DNA of 64,000 nucleotides from Toxorhynchites rutilus septentrionalis (taxonomy: Eukaryota > Arthropoda > Insecta > Diptera > Culicidae). Position 1 is the stretch's first letter, and every line of letters starts with the position of its first letter. Location: assembly GCF_029784135.1 (NCBI RefSeq), contig NC_073744.1:18757441-18821440 (forward strand). The letters run 5' to 3'. Below the pieces are notes generated by a model. It saw only the letters and a program-made list of their open reading frames with translations, had not been told where the DNA came from and made no database searches. Shown here piece after piece: positions 44,725 to 55,647 of this stretch. The translations under genes and the position numbers were made by a program.

Positions 44725-45650
44725 ATGGGTCTCGCGCCTAATTGCACGGAAACAAAGCGGGTGACCATCCGCAAAATGTCCAAGGCAGGCAACAGCCAAC
44801 GCGAAATCGCAGAGTACTTGGGACGATCCAAAACCTTCGTGTTTAATGCCCTCCACGACCGGAAAAAATCCGAAACGTTTTGACGTCCAAGAAAACGACC
44901 GGGATGGATGACTCTGCAATACAGAAGGCTTCTAAAAAGATCCCTTCAAGGCCTCAGAAAAGATTCGGAACGAACTGAACTTGTCCGTGAGTTCCCGGAC
45001 AGCTCAGCGGTGGCTGGTGAAGCAGAGGCAAGGCGGTAAAAGCCCCAGTAAGGTATCGATGTTGACGCCGAAGCATCTGAAGGCGCGACTGAAGTTTGCA
45101 AAAGACCGTTTTAATTGGATCGGTCAGGAGAAGGAAAAGCAGTGGAGAAAAATACTGTGGTCGAATGAGACGAAGGTAAACTTTATCGGCTCGAACGGAA
45201 CTACTTGGGCCTATCGCCCAATAGGCTGCGCTTACATGCCACAGTATACCACGAAGACAATCAAGCATGGAGGAGGGAACATTATGGTGTGGGGGTGCTT
45301 CTCCTGGTACAGGGTTTGGGCTTTTGTACTGGGTGGATAATGTTGGATACTTACGGATTTATATGCATGAAGGAAAACAAGCACAGTTCAACTTATAAAA
45401 CACGCTTTATTTTCCCGACTCATAAACACGTTCTATCGCGTTGCTCACTAGTTTACTTCTACCCGTACAGTATTTCCAGCCGCCGTCGTTGTGTGTCGCC
45501 GCTATTGAGAGAAGGGTTCCCAGTTCTACAGTGATTACTCAAAAGGGTCAATGCTTCATCAGACACTACAGATAAGATCATGGATCAGTGCTTTTACGCC
45601 CAAATCCTGAGGGATGTTATGTTGCCACACGCCGAGAACTCGAGAACTAA
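44725..45650 (+). pseudogene. Tc1-like transposase (copy B), frameshifted and interrupted
   Basis: ATG at 44725 opens MGLAPNCTETKRVTIRKMSK and an HTH (REIAEYLGRSKTFVFNAL); a frameshift follows SETF. A second frame from 44981 gives SRTAQRWLVKQ, KILWSNETKVNF (first catalytic Asp position changed to Asn) and GGGNIMVWGCFSW. After an inserted ~250-bp segment it resumes KIMDQCFYAQILRDVMLPHA. Non-functional. Confidence 0.8.
45340..45532 (+). mobile_element. Possible solo copia-like LTR
   Basis: Starts TGTTGGATACTTACGG and ends GTTCTACA, with TTATAAAACACGC inside. It interrupts a Tc1 transposase frame. The TG..CA ends and size suit a copia-type LTR, but no matching TSD was found. Confidence 0.4.
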
Positions 45651-45782
45651 TCAAGCAAATGGCGCCAAATTTGGCATGTGGGGGTTTTTGGGTACGAGAA
45701 ATGATTCTATGATGGATTGACAAATTCTTGATTTTTTTTTTCTTTTTTTTTTCTTTTTTTTTCTTGAAATTTTTATATTTTA

Positions 45783-47604
45783 CTAGCTGACCCGGCAAAC
45801 TTCGTCCCGCCCAAAATTTGTTTTTTTTATCCCATTTATTTAAGGCTCATTAGCATTTTAGCTGTAACAGAGCCGAATTTTAATCGTGTACATGTCACAT
45901 GGTTATCATATCTATAATTAGCACATTACACAGTTGCCATCCGCCAGTATTCCTTCTATACCATTACATACGGTACATTCACACAGTAGCCATTTAGGCG
46001 TAAGAGTTATTCTTTCTGTTCTTCCATTATCCAGTTGGACCACTGGACAGCGGAGATAGTTGATTGATCATTGTTGAGTTATTTATAGAACAGTAGCCCG
46101 ATGTGTCTGGCAGAGCAGAGCAGTTGTATGGATGAATCGATCTTATTTCGACCGTGGATCGATCTCCATCGCTGATGATTGTTGCGTGGACGTAGCTATT
46201 CTGTAACAACACAAAGATGGTCAATGAGGGCCCTGAGTTATGAACTCACTATCGATCGCTTACTAAGCGAACGCAAAAATTTGTTTTTGTTATCAATATC
46301 TTCAAACATTCACGTTTTCTTACTTTGAGCAAGTCCATGTGTCCAATCGCAGAACTGTTCATTGATTGATCTTCTTTTCGTCCCCGTTGAATTTACTTTT
46401 TACTATAAAATTCCTATTATTTCTAACAAAACTCATCATTATAATATCAGATTATTTTCAGACACAATTCTCGTTCAATATTTTTCAACCACTTGTGAAT
46501 AACATGTTTCTCCGTTACATGGAATAAATGTTTTATACAGAAAATATGATAGAATGAAGACAGCCCTAAATCGGACAATTCCTTCCTCGAGTTCTGCTCT
46601 TATCAACACATCTGGCGATCCTTTTCTTTGGTATAGATAGAAGAAGATATAGGAGTGCGTTTCATCGCACTAAAATCCATTTCCAGTTTCGAACAAAGAT
46701 CAATTTCGCTAGCGCAAACATCAAATGGACTAACAGCACTTGTCACTATGTAATTGTAGAACATATGGGAATTTAATTTTCCGAATTTTCCCTTTTTCCT
46801 TCAGAGTTTTCCGAAAATTTTTAATTGTTATGTTTGGCTTTAATATTTTTGGTTGAAATATGTGTAATATTTTTATGGGACCCCCTCTCCATTCCAGAGG
46901 AGGGAGGGGTGTCATACCATTATAGAAACATTTCTCATACCCAAAAACCCTCACATCCCAAATTGTGCTCGATTGCTTTCGAGTTATGCAGAAATTTGTG
47001 TTTCATTTGTATGGCAGCCCCCCCTTAGAGAGGGAGGTGGAGAGTCAAACCATCATAGAAATATTTATTGCACCCTTAAATCTCCACATGCCAAATTTGG
47101 TTTCATTTGCTTGATTAAATCGCGAGTAATGCAGAAATTTGTGTTTCATTTGTATGGCAGCCCCCCCCCCCCTTAGAGAGAGGGGCGGATAGTCTAACCA
47201 TTTAGAAACATTTATTGCACCCCAAAACCTTCACATGCAAAATTTGGTTTCATTTGCTTGATTATGCATTACTCGAGTAATGCAGAAATTTGTGTTTCAT
47301 TTGTATGGCAGCCCCCTCTTAGAGAGGGGGGTGGAAAGTCTAACTACCATAGAAACATTTATTGCACCCTAAAACCTCAATATGCCTAATTTGGTTCCAT
47401 TTTTTTGAATAATTCTCGAGTAATGCAGAAATGTGTGGTTCATTTGTATGGCAGCCCCCCCCCCTTAGAGAGGGGGGAGGTGTCTCAAACTATCACGAAA
47501 ACCTTCCCCGGGTCCAAAAACCCCTACATACCAATTTTCATGTTGATCGGTTCAGTAGTTTCCGAGTCCATAAGAATCAGATAGACAGACAGACAGAAAT
47601 CCAT

Positions 47605-47612
<8 letters not shown>
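45783..47612 (+). mobile_element. Arthropod repeat starting CTAGCTGACCCGGCAAACTT, with tandem units
   Basis: ACTAGCTGACCCGGCAAACT and the end GATCGGTTCAGTAGTTTCCG with CAGACAGACAGAAATCC are words I associate with a widespread arthropod repeat, possibly LINE-derived. No reverse transcriptase frame is seen. The class assignment is uncertain. Confidence 0.45.
46960..47520. repeat. Tandem array, four ~145-bp units
   Basis: Each unit has CATTTGTATGGCAGCCCCCC, TTAGAGAGGGGGG, CATAGAAACATTTATTGCAC and TAATGCAGAAATTTGTG. Units start near 47007, 47149, 47299 and 47442. A single related scrap is at 8560-8640. Confidence 0.8.
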
Positions 47613-47652
<40 letters not shown>

Positions 47653-47722
47653 GTATGGATGAATCGATCTTATTTCGACCGTGGATCGATCTCCATCGCT
47701 GATGATTGTTGCGTGGACGTAG

Positions 47723-47817
<95 letters not shown>
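47609..47817. repeat. (AT)n microsatellites flanking a 75-bp duplicated block
   Basis: About 40 bp and 90 bp of AT dinucleotides enclose 47651-47725, which repeats 46126-46200 without visible change (GTTGTATGGATGAATCGATC ... GTGGACGTAGCTA). Open frames across it (IYIYIY) are artefacts of the repeat. Confidence 0.9.
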
Positions 47818-47820
<3 letters not shown>

Positions 47821-48244
47821 TAGATCATCGGTTTGGTAGTAATAGGTATATAACAACAGTCAGTAGTTTTAGTATTGAACAATTATCATATGTCTATCCT
47901 ATACGCATATGTTTTCACTCTTTGTCTGAGTTGGTATTGTTACAACTTGTTATTTATTCTGATGAACGGACATTTGCCTGCATGGAAAGCCCGTTGGATA
48001 ATTTGGATAACAGTGTTCAAATTCCGTTAGGTTCAGTGTTAATCAGCGAATCTGCACCAATTCATTAGCATTCGCATTTACAATGGTATGGCTATTATCG
48101 TAGATGAACTACTTGAGTTTTTTCGTAATCTTGATTACAACAAAAAAAACGAAATATTGGAAAAATTACCACGCCACGTGAATAAATATTCTTACAATCC
48201 CAAGTATTCAATTAACCAACGAAAACAAAAACCAAATTAGTATA

Positions 48245-48711
48245 CGAGGTCAGTCCGATAAGTACTTAGCCTCATCGCTCGATGGTGTCAGTATCGCAAG
48301 AGAGATTACTTATCGTGTAGTACATTCTCGTAAACGGCTACTGTCAAAATTTCAGCTAAATCGGATTTTTTTTAGGAAAAATGGAAATTCCGCCGTCACC
48401 ACGACCAAATTGGTCGAATTGCCCTACGAACTGCTGCCCCGTCTACCGTATTCTCCAGATTTGGCCCCGTGCGGCTTTTTTTTTTGTTTTCAAACTTGAA
48501 AAAGTCCCTCGCCGGGCAGAAATTTGAGTCGAATGAGGAGGTCTACTTTACAGACCTAGAGAAAACGTATTTTTCATATGGATTAAAGAAGTTGGAGCAT
48601 CGCTGGGTCAAGTGTACCGAACTAAAAGGAGACTATGTTGAGAAATAAATCGCCACTTTTCCAAAATGTTTGTTTTATTTTGTAGACTAAGTACCTATCG
48701 GACTGCCCTCG
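48245..48711 (+). mobile_element. Internally deleted mariner, 467 bp
   Basis: TIRs CGAGGTCAGTCCGATAAGTA and TACCTATCGGACTGCCCTCG, with TA on each side. Inside: KLVELPYELLPRLPYSPDLA and, in another frame, AGQKFESNEEVYF with KKLEHRWVKCTELKGDYVE, from the C-terminus of a mariner transposase. The N-terminal two thirds are deleted. Confidence 0.85.
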
Positions 48712-48885
48712 TATGCAGAAAAAAAGATGGGTGGGTAATGTCGGGGACATAACCGGAGTGACGTAGGACTATACAAAGGGGACAGCTTTTGTTAAATATA
48801 TATTTTAAATATATTGTTTTATTTTCTATCCTATCTGCCTGAAAAATGGATTAGTTTACTGTTTACTCTTTATGAACATGTTGGT

Positions 48886-49375
48886 GGTTCTGAAAAGAAC
48901 CTTTGGTGTTGTGTTTTTGTTATCACTCGATATTCCCATCTTGTTCGGTTAAACCTTCCTGTTTAGCTATTGCGTTTGCCACTCGCCACAGCTTTCACAG
49001 TTGGAAAATTTCTTCCCATCCAGCTTGAACATGTTGTTCAGTAAATTACATTTAATGCGACGTGCCGGAGAAACACTTTGCCACTCACTGAAACTAATTG
49101 TTGCCTTGATGAGCGCCGAACCGAAGCTGCTCTGTTCTTGATGCGGGTTTTCTGATTGTCGTGAGCAGCTTTGCATGCCAACTCGAGCACTCCGACGGCC
49201 GAAACTCTATAATCGCTGTTAGGTATATTGGTGCTCCGGCACCAATCCGTTCGGCCTAGTTACCCTTGCGGAGCAATCAGTGAATGCGACCAACAGGGAA
49301 TTGGAGACCTGCACGGCTCGAGTGAGACTTTGCCTTTCCCTTAACTTGTCCTCCTTTGTTACGTCCACGATGCCG
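48886..49375 (-). pseudogene. Histone H2A pseudogene (copy 2b)
   Basis: The minus strand reads [18 protein letters not shown], then GRIH-stop-LLRKGN-stop-AERIGAGAPIYLTAIIE. Both stops match copy 1c. The stem-loop GGTTCTGAAAAGAACC (48886-48901) lies 3' of it. Confidence 0.85.
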
Positions 49376-50172
49376 ATGCCGTACAACCACACGGGTTTAC
49401 GGTTTGAAAGAAAATAAGATATTTTTTTGGGGTCCGCGTGTTTTATACTCTAGCGGTACACACTCACAGGATAGAGACAAATCGGCAGACTCAGCCAGAG
49501 GGGCGAGTCCAACGAGACGAACGAATGAGCGTTAAATGGGAGCGATGGCAAAAAATTACATTCATTACGATTTGTTCGCTCGTTGGATTCACATGCAGGA
49601 TAAAAAGTGTCCTTTTCAGGATCACAAAATTATCTTCAATCTAAAGAGTTTATTGTTTTGTTATCACTCGATATCCCCATCTTGTTCGGCTAAACCTTTC
49701 TGTTTAGCGATTGCGTTTGCCACTCGCCACAGCTTTCAGATGGAAAATTTCATCCCATCCAGCTTTGTGACATATTGTACAGTAAATTACATTCAATGCG
49801 ATGTGTCGAAGCGCCACTCAGTGTCGGATTGGAGGCGATATAAGGCTGTAATTGAACATTTGCGATGACAGTGGTACAGTGTCGACTTTCAATGTGGGGT
49901 CATAATTTGGATCTCTATGTTTACAAAAATATCCAACTAAATAAGTCGCATTACATGTCCGTCCAATTAGCTAAATGTCGAACTAATTGTAAATTACTGT
50001 ACTTCCAATCTGGAAACAATTTAAGAATTGGTGAAAATTGAATAATCCCCCAAAAAAAAAAGTCCCCAACTATCAATAAGCTCAGAACAACTGCCTGTTT
50101 TATTATTATTTTGGATAATGTTTTAGAAAGCATTGAACTGTATTTCGTAAACTCTTTTTTGGAAGGTGTAAT

Positions 50173-50290
50173 GGCCCTGAAAAGCGCCTTGTTTTATGGA
50201 ATAGTTCCAATTTAGAAAACTTAGTACTCGTGGTTTTGAAAAAAACCATTTCGAATGCCCTCGATGCCGCCTTGTTCTGGATTTGCCACC
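50173..50290 (-). pseudogene. Histone H2A cassette scrap (copy 2a)
   Basis: Only the 3' flank remains: stem-loop GGCCCTGAAAAGCGCC (50173-50188) plus the ~100 bp before it. The coding part is deleted and replaced by promoter a sequence. Confidence 0.6.
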
Positions 50291-50981
50291 AAACCGATGT
50301 GGTGTACGGTTTGAATGAGAATGATCGTTACGGAAGGAAGGAAGGAAGGTATTGTATTATAGAGACTTTAAGCTTTTGCAGTTCATTCGTCACTAGCCTT
50401 GAGAAAGGCCCTTTGAAAACTCTACTCTACTCTACTCCAGCGCTTCCACCTCCGCCCTCTTGCCTTGAGAAAGGCACTCGATCCCTCGCCGTCCAGCCCG
50501 TCCAGCAACGATGTTGTCCAGTCGGTGTCCACACAAAGAATGATCGTTACGGCAGCGGAGCGGGGATTTTTAAGCTGACTGGCTTGCTCGAGAATTACGC
50601 ATGTGTGAGACTGCGACCAATGTTTCGTTCATTTTTTTCTTTTTCTTTTCCAATCGTGCTTCATTCTATTTCGCTGCTGCTCTGGTTGCCCGTTTTGGTC
50701 GGTACGATTTGAGGAGCACAAAATGGACCAATCGAAAATGGACACATAGTGCATTTTGATATTTCACAATTATTCAATTATTTATCTCAAGAAAAATGAA
50801 ATGTTATTCGTTATGATAGATGCGTAGATATATTTCCTATCAATTGATGCAAAAACCTTTGCGATCTATTGAGAAATGCTCGAGTTATAAGCGTTCCAAA
50901 TCTTGCATTTTTTCCTACTTGTTCAGTGCCTAGATTTCCATTTCACCCCCTATATCTTCCGGTTAGACGTAGTCCTACGTC

Positions 50982-53100
50982 AAAAATCGATTCTTCTTTA
51001 AATTCTGTACTAGTTTATTCTGATATACGACCTGTGTAACGAAAATTATTGCACGTTATGCTTGAAATAACTATAAATGAGAAAAACACGCCTCGCCCAC
51101 AACCACCTGTCCACAGATACCGCAAAGTTAAAGTTCAACGAGCGTGGGAGAAATTTGTCCTAGAAAACCACTTCAAACCACTTTCTCACACCGCAACGAT
51201 AAACGACAGTCCATTTGCGAAGCACAATGCCAAAAAATGAAACCACGAATCATACAATTTATCAATAAGTTGAGACCGAAAAAGACCGGCAAATTCCCGT
51301 CGTTCAGCCAGAGCAACTTTCAATTATGGAGGGCACTTGTTTGTGAATGAATTTTCGGGATACCTGGTCAGCGATCTGATTTATTCGAGCCAATTGTCAT
51401 CCTCTCGCTCATTGATTAGGGCCAGAAGAAATCAATAAATTCAAGTGAAATTTCTATCTGGAGAACCTCCGATTAGGGGCATTCCTTTTGTACGGTGCTT
51501 TCTTATAAGTATTTTCGTTATACTCATTTCGATGTTCTGCATTGAATTCCAACAACCCAAACTAGCCAGACAGTCTGTCTGGCCCGGTTCGGTATGATTC
51601 GATGGGCTGAGAGAGTGTCCTTTTCCATGGTTGGTGTGAGGTTTCCCTTGTTTCTCCATTCATAATTTCGCTCGGACAAGTTGAATTCCTTCTCCTCATT
51701 CATTCAAGTTTTTTTTTTTATTGTCAGGTCAGTCTTTTGTTCCATGTTTCCCAGTACAAATTCTCAAAATCAGTAGAAAAGTGTTGATGGAAGAGAAACG
51801 GAAAGAAGTGGGTCATAAACTAGTCAAAAGTCAATGTTCATCTGGTTGATTGCACCCTGGTGGTGCTGCCGAGATGATGCTGTGCGTGGGATACGAGTTG
51901 GGATGAGAGACAAAAAAAAGCGACAGTGCGCGATGGGAATATTGATTGGACTTTTACATCACAACCGAGCCGGCTGGAGGACGAGGAACGAGGATGAGAC
52001 AACAAGGGTAGGACAGCCAGGAATCCTTCGTCATTTGAAAAGTGGAACGAACATAATGGGACAAGAATGGTAATAAAAAGGCGTGCAAAGCCCATCTTCT
52101 GCCAAGTCGAGATGATATTGTTCCCGCTTTACGGTTCTTACGTGTGCACAGTTTTATGGGAAAGTGCGAAAGAGGTCTGGTATGAGAAATATATGTTCTG
52201 ATTTGAAAAAAAAAAAAAAATAAGTGGATTCGTAATAGTCATGGGCATGAAAATGCTGTAAAAGTCGATTATGATACACCTCCCATTCGATTGAAGTTCT
52301 ATTTTTTTATGCTCAAACTGACAGTTATGTGACTTATAGCTGAATAGATAGCAAATGTAGGAAGCATTGGGAAAATCGCGATAAATTTCATTCAAAGGTC
52401 TGAGAAAAAATCGCTTTCTCCGGGTCGGTAGGTTTGCTGTCTCACGGAGAAAAAGAATGTGTGAAAACTTTCACGGATACTTAAAAGCACGAATGGATTC
52501 TTTTTTTTTCATTCCGCACATCAACTTTCTGCGCGCCAAATTAACACTGTAATCTCTTTGGACTCACCCCATTCACTTGCTATAGGTTACTTCTTCGGAG
52601 AAAAAACAAAGGTTCTCGAGAATCGCAACAACACTTCGTCAACCCCCTGTGGGAGGGAGTCAATGCTAACAAAGCCATTAAATTATGTTGGCTTCGTTAT
52701 CCCACTCACCTGTGGTGCTCCTCATGTCAGGTAGCAATGTCCGCTTTTTGATGGTGTGCCGACAATGAATGCAAGTGGCAAAACTAAAATGAAAATAGGA
52801 AAAAAAAAACAATTGGATATAATGTATGCTAATGCCGATCATTGACGAAGAAAGTCGGCAACTTTTGAGGGAGCGTAAAATTTGCCGACAAATTTACCCC
52901 GGAGATGGTGTTGACAAATGAACTCCGGTAGCTGACTCTTTCGGCCTCTTTGGATTTTTTCAATGGAGCTTCGCTCGGATAATAAGTGACTGGTTGGTTG
53001 TTTAGCAAACTTCCAGAGTTGGGATAACTGAATTAGTCTTCATTTGCTTCTACATCTCAACTATTTACTAACTATCCATATAATAACTGCGTTATTGTTA
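50982..53100. other. Long stretch without recognised gene
   Basis: About 2.1 kb of mixed-composition DNA. Short open stretches exist but none shows a domain, and I see no repeats shared with the rest of the window. It may be unique intergenic or intronic DNA of a gene outside the window. Confidence 0.45.
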
Positions 53101-53119
53101 TAATTGAAGTTGGGCTCAG

Positions 53120-53290
53120 ACTGCCGCGTTTTGCATCACGTCGCGTTAGTTTGTCAACACCGCCGCTTACAACGGCGGGTCGGCGGTGAACTCGTACCGC
53201 GTCATCTTGGGGGTTTGGGCCGCCTCGATTCCTTATCCTCGTTGAATAAGGACTTCGTCCCCATTACATTTACATTAGAATATGTTTCGA
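53120..53290. repeat. GC-richer repeat, second copy of 9237-9390
   Basis: CCGCTTACAACGGCGGGTCG, CGCGTCATCTTGGGG and GCCTCGATTCCTTATCCTCG match the first copy with indels. Confidence 0.45.
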
Positions 53291-54249
53291 AAAACGAAAA
53301 CGAGAGAATAATTTTTTAATAGAAATGTGAGACATTTATACACATGATGTTTTTCCCGTGCCATAATCTTTCTAGCCTACCACACTTTTTCTAAACGGTT
53401 GTTTCTGTTAAAGTTGTTTACTGCGGCGATTTATTCCCGTCATGGTTTATTCCATTTTCTATCAAACCAGTCCTTCCTATTTCGGGGGCATTTAATCGTT
53501 CCTTTACGCGCGTTTTTCGATGAGTCCTCCCGAGATCGGAAGCCAACCCTGAGAGAAGAACAGGTGAGCTTTGCCCGCCAGCTTTTGCCCGCAGAGCACT
53601 TTCATATTCCGTATGAAATAAATTTCTTTCACTTTTTGTTTAGTAAGGGTCGAAATTATGCGTTTTGCGCATTCAAATTGAATAACGAACGAAAACGACT
53701 GACAGGATTTGTAAAAAAAAAAAGCGGAGACGGACTGTTCGTTAGGTTTTTGTCTGGGCTTTGTGTCTCGGCTTTTATTTTTGTTTTGGTTGTCATCACA
53801 TTGCAACACCATTTTGGATGTTTTGGTTACTGAAGAGGTTGTGTTAAATTGGTTTAAATTCGGTGAGAGTTGCAGATTTGTTTTGAAATGGATGACGAGA
53901 TGTTGATAGAAATGATGCGACAACATGAGGAGCTATAGAACATGCGTGACAAACATCACAACGGTAAAGTATATAAAGATAATGTTTGGAGGAAAATAGC
54001 TAGTGAGCTCGGTACAACAGGTAAATTTGTTTAAAATTTCAAACAGCGTGAATATTCCAATACTAATAGGACTAACGATTTTTGTGTTGTTCCGGACAAC
54101 ATTCAAAAATTCACGTCGTTCGCTAATCGTATAATTCGTTTGAGGCAACAACATATGTAATGCGAAAGAGTTTGCTTTATGTTGCATAAAAGTGATTGTT
54201 TTCTATTTAGGGTCTAAAACGATTTGATTTGATGCACAATGATAGAGAA

Positions 54250-54660
54250 CTCAGTATCAGAACCGCTCGTATTGTATCGGGGGTATAGTCAGAAGTTAAG
54301 AGAAATATTAAATTTGTAATACTTTGGAATACCACATTGTTGTTATAGTTAGAGTTGTTAGAGTTAGAGTTGTTAGAGCTTGAGCAAGTTCCTCCGTCAC
54401 TATTTTTGCCCATAGAACCACGGAAAATGTGTGCTTGTAATTATAATACATGGAACCACTGTTAGAAGGTGCAAAAAATTCTACGTGTTTCCCGTCGAGA
54501 TCTCCTAAACAGTTGGGGAAATTCCACATGTTCCAGAATTCGTTTGCTATTCTCTCCCAGTCCTCTTCAATTGGTTGCGGCTTGACTTCCATAATTATTG
54601 CTTGGCATACTTATTTGACAATGGTATGTACTGTAGAATGGCCCAACCGAAAACCCGAAT
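54250..54660 (-). pseudogene. Harbinger (HARBI1-like) transposase fragment
   Basis: Minus frame reads PIEEDWERIANEFWNMWNFP, NCLGDLDGKHVEFFAPSNSG, SMYYNYKHTFSVVLWA. The G-[AD]-[IL]-DGKH motif holds a catalytic Asp of the DDE_4 family. It ends in a low-complexity TLTTLT repeat. The remainder is absent. Confidence 0.75.
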
Positions 54661-54670
54661 GCTATTCAGC

Positions 54671-54882
54671 CCTATTCTGTATTCCGACAGAATTCCATTT
54701 CGTTCGAAACTGTTATTTCGTTCGAGTTATAATTTCGCATTTCCTATTCCGAACGTTTTGGCCATTTAAATTTCGAAGAGAAATAGATCGAACGAAATGC
54801 AATAATAACTCGAACGGAATATCAAATGGCATTTTATCAAGTCGTTCGAAATTTTTCGAATCGATCGAAATACAGAATAGGG
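54671..54882. mobile_element. MITE, CCTATTCTGTATT family (copy 2)
   Basis: CCTATTCTGTATTCCGAC at the left, GATCGAAATACAGAATAGG at the right. It is the inverse of 24921-25113. Confidence 0.75.
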
Positions 54883-55647
54883 GTGATTGTCTGAAACGAA
54901 TCGCCCGTAGCCAGGAATCTATAAGAGAAAAAAAAAAATAAAAATGTTCTATAAAACTGTGATAAGTTGGTTTAATATATTCTAGAAATTTTCTGAATAC
55001 GTGAAAATATAAAATATTTATACGTCATTCATCCGACGATATAAAAAAAAAATAATAACCAAATTTTTCTCGTAGATACAACATGTAAAATGAGATGGAT
55101 TTCCCTGCGCGATCAGCTGAGAAAGGCAATGAAAAAATACCACAAGAAGCTGCCATATCGAATATTTAATGGAAGTACGAAGATACCATGTCATTTGCAC
55201 ACGCGTTTTTTGAAGAGCGGGAAATTTGCAGCAACATTCCCGGGGAAGAGTATATCAACTGTGAGACACTAGTTGACGGTGGAGAGGAATTTGGAGATAC
55301 CGAAGAAATTTCTGAACCAGCTTCGAAAACGATGCGAAACACGTGCGAGTGTCCCTTCGTTTACAGGCTCTCGAATAAATTTCATGGCAGGAATAAGCAT
55401 GCCAAAGAATCGCCATCAACCATGCTCATGTAGTATTTGGTAGACTGCTTAAGACTTCATTTATTCGTGTATTCAGCATTCAGCGGGATAAACATACTGC
55501 TGTCAAAGTAGTTGGTAGGAATAAACTTTCCTTTCCGACTTTGACTGCCAAACAAGTCACTTTTTTTTATTATACTCCGACGAATTTGATTAAGTATCAT
55601 TTAATAGTTTCCCTCGGTGATCCGGAGCACATTAGTATGCTTACTTC

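Larger units (their letters stand above)
48727..50981 (-). mobile_element. Histone-H2A-derived cassette, reverse orientation (E1-2)
   Basis: Hairpin end ATGGGTGGGTAATGTCGGGG at 48727; palindromic end GACGTAGTCCTACGTC at 50966-50981. It holds b-type H2A, promoter b, MITE (49788-50001), a minimal a-type scrap, and promoter a. A ~205-bp foreign repeat (50335-50540) separates the a-type scrap from promoter a. Confidence 0.75.
53888..55433 (+). pseudogene. MADF-like Harbinger accessory gene, two exons, broken
   Basis: Exon-like block 1 (53888-54021) reads MDDEMLIEMMRQHEEL, a stop, then KVYKDNVWRKIASELGTTG up to a GT donor. Block 2 (about 55080-55430) reads MRWISLRDQLRKAMKKYHKK, then in a second frame FFEEREICSNIPGEEYINCE. 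Together they make a MADF DNA-binding domain with an acidic tail. The intervening 1 kb contains an opposite-strand transposase fragment and a MITE. At least one stop and one frameshift. Confidence 0.6.

Noticed and set aside
47431..47882. Open frames of alternating Ile-Tyr up to 130 codons
   Set aside because: Pure (AT)n microsatellite translation.
51000..53100. Hidden host exons in the long featureless stretch
   Set aside because: No splice-bounded open block with a recognisable domain could be found by reading.
53399..53833. 144-codon plus-strand frame as a membrane protein gene
   Set aside because: It starts at TTG, has no recognisable domain and an overlapping minus frame of similar length; not supported.
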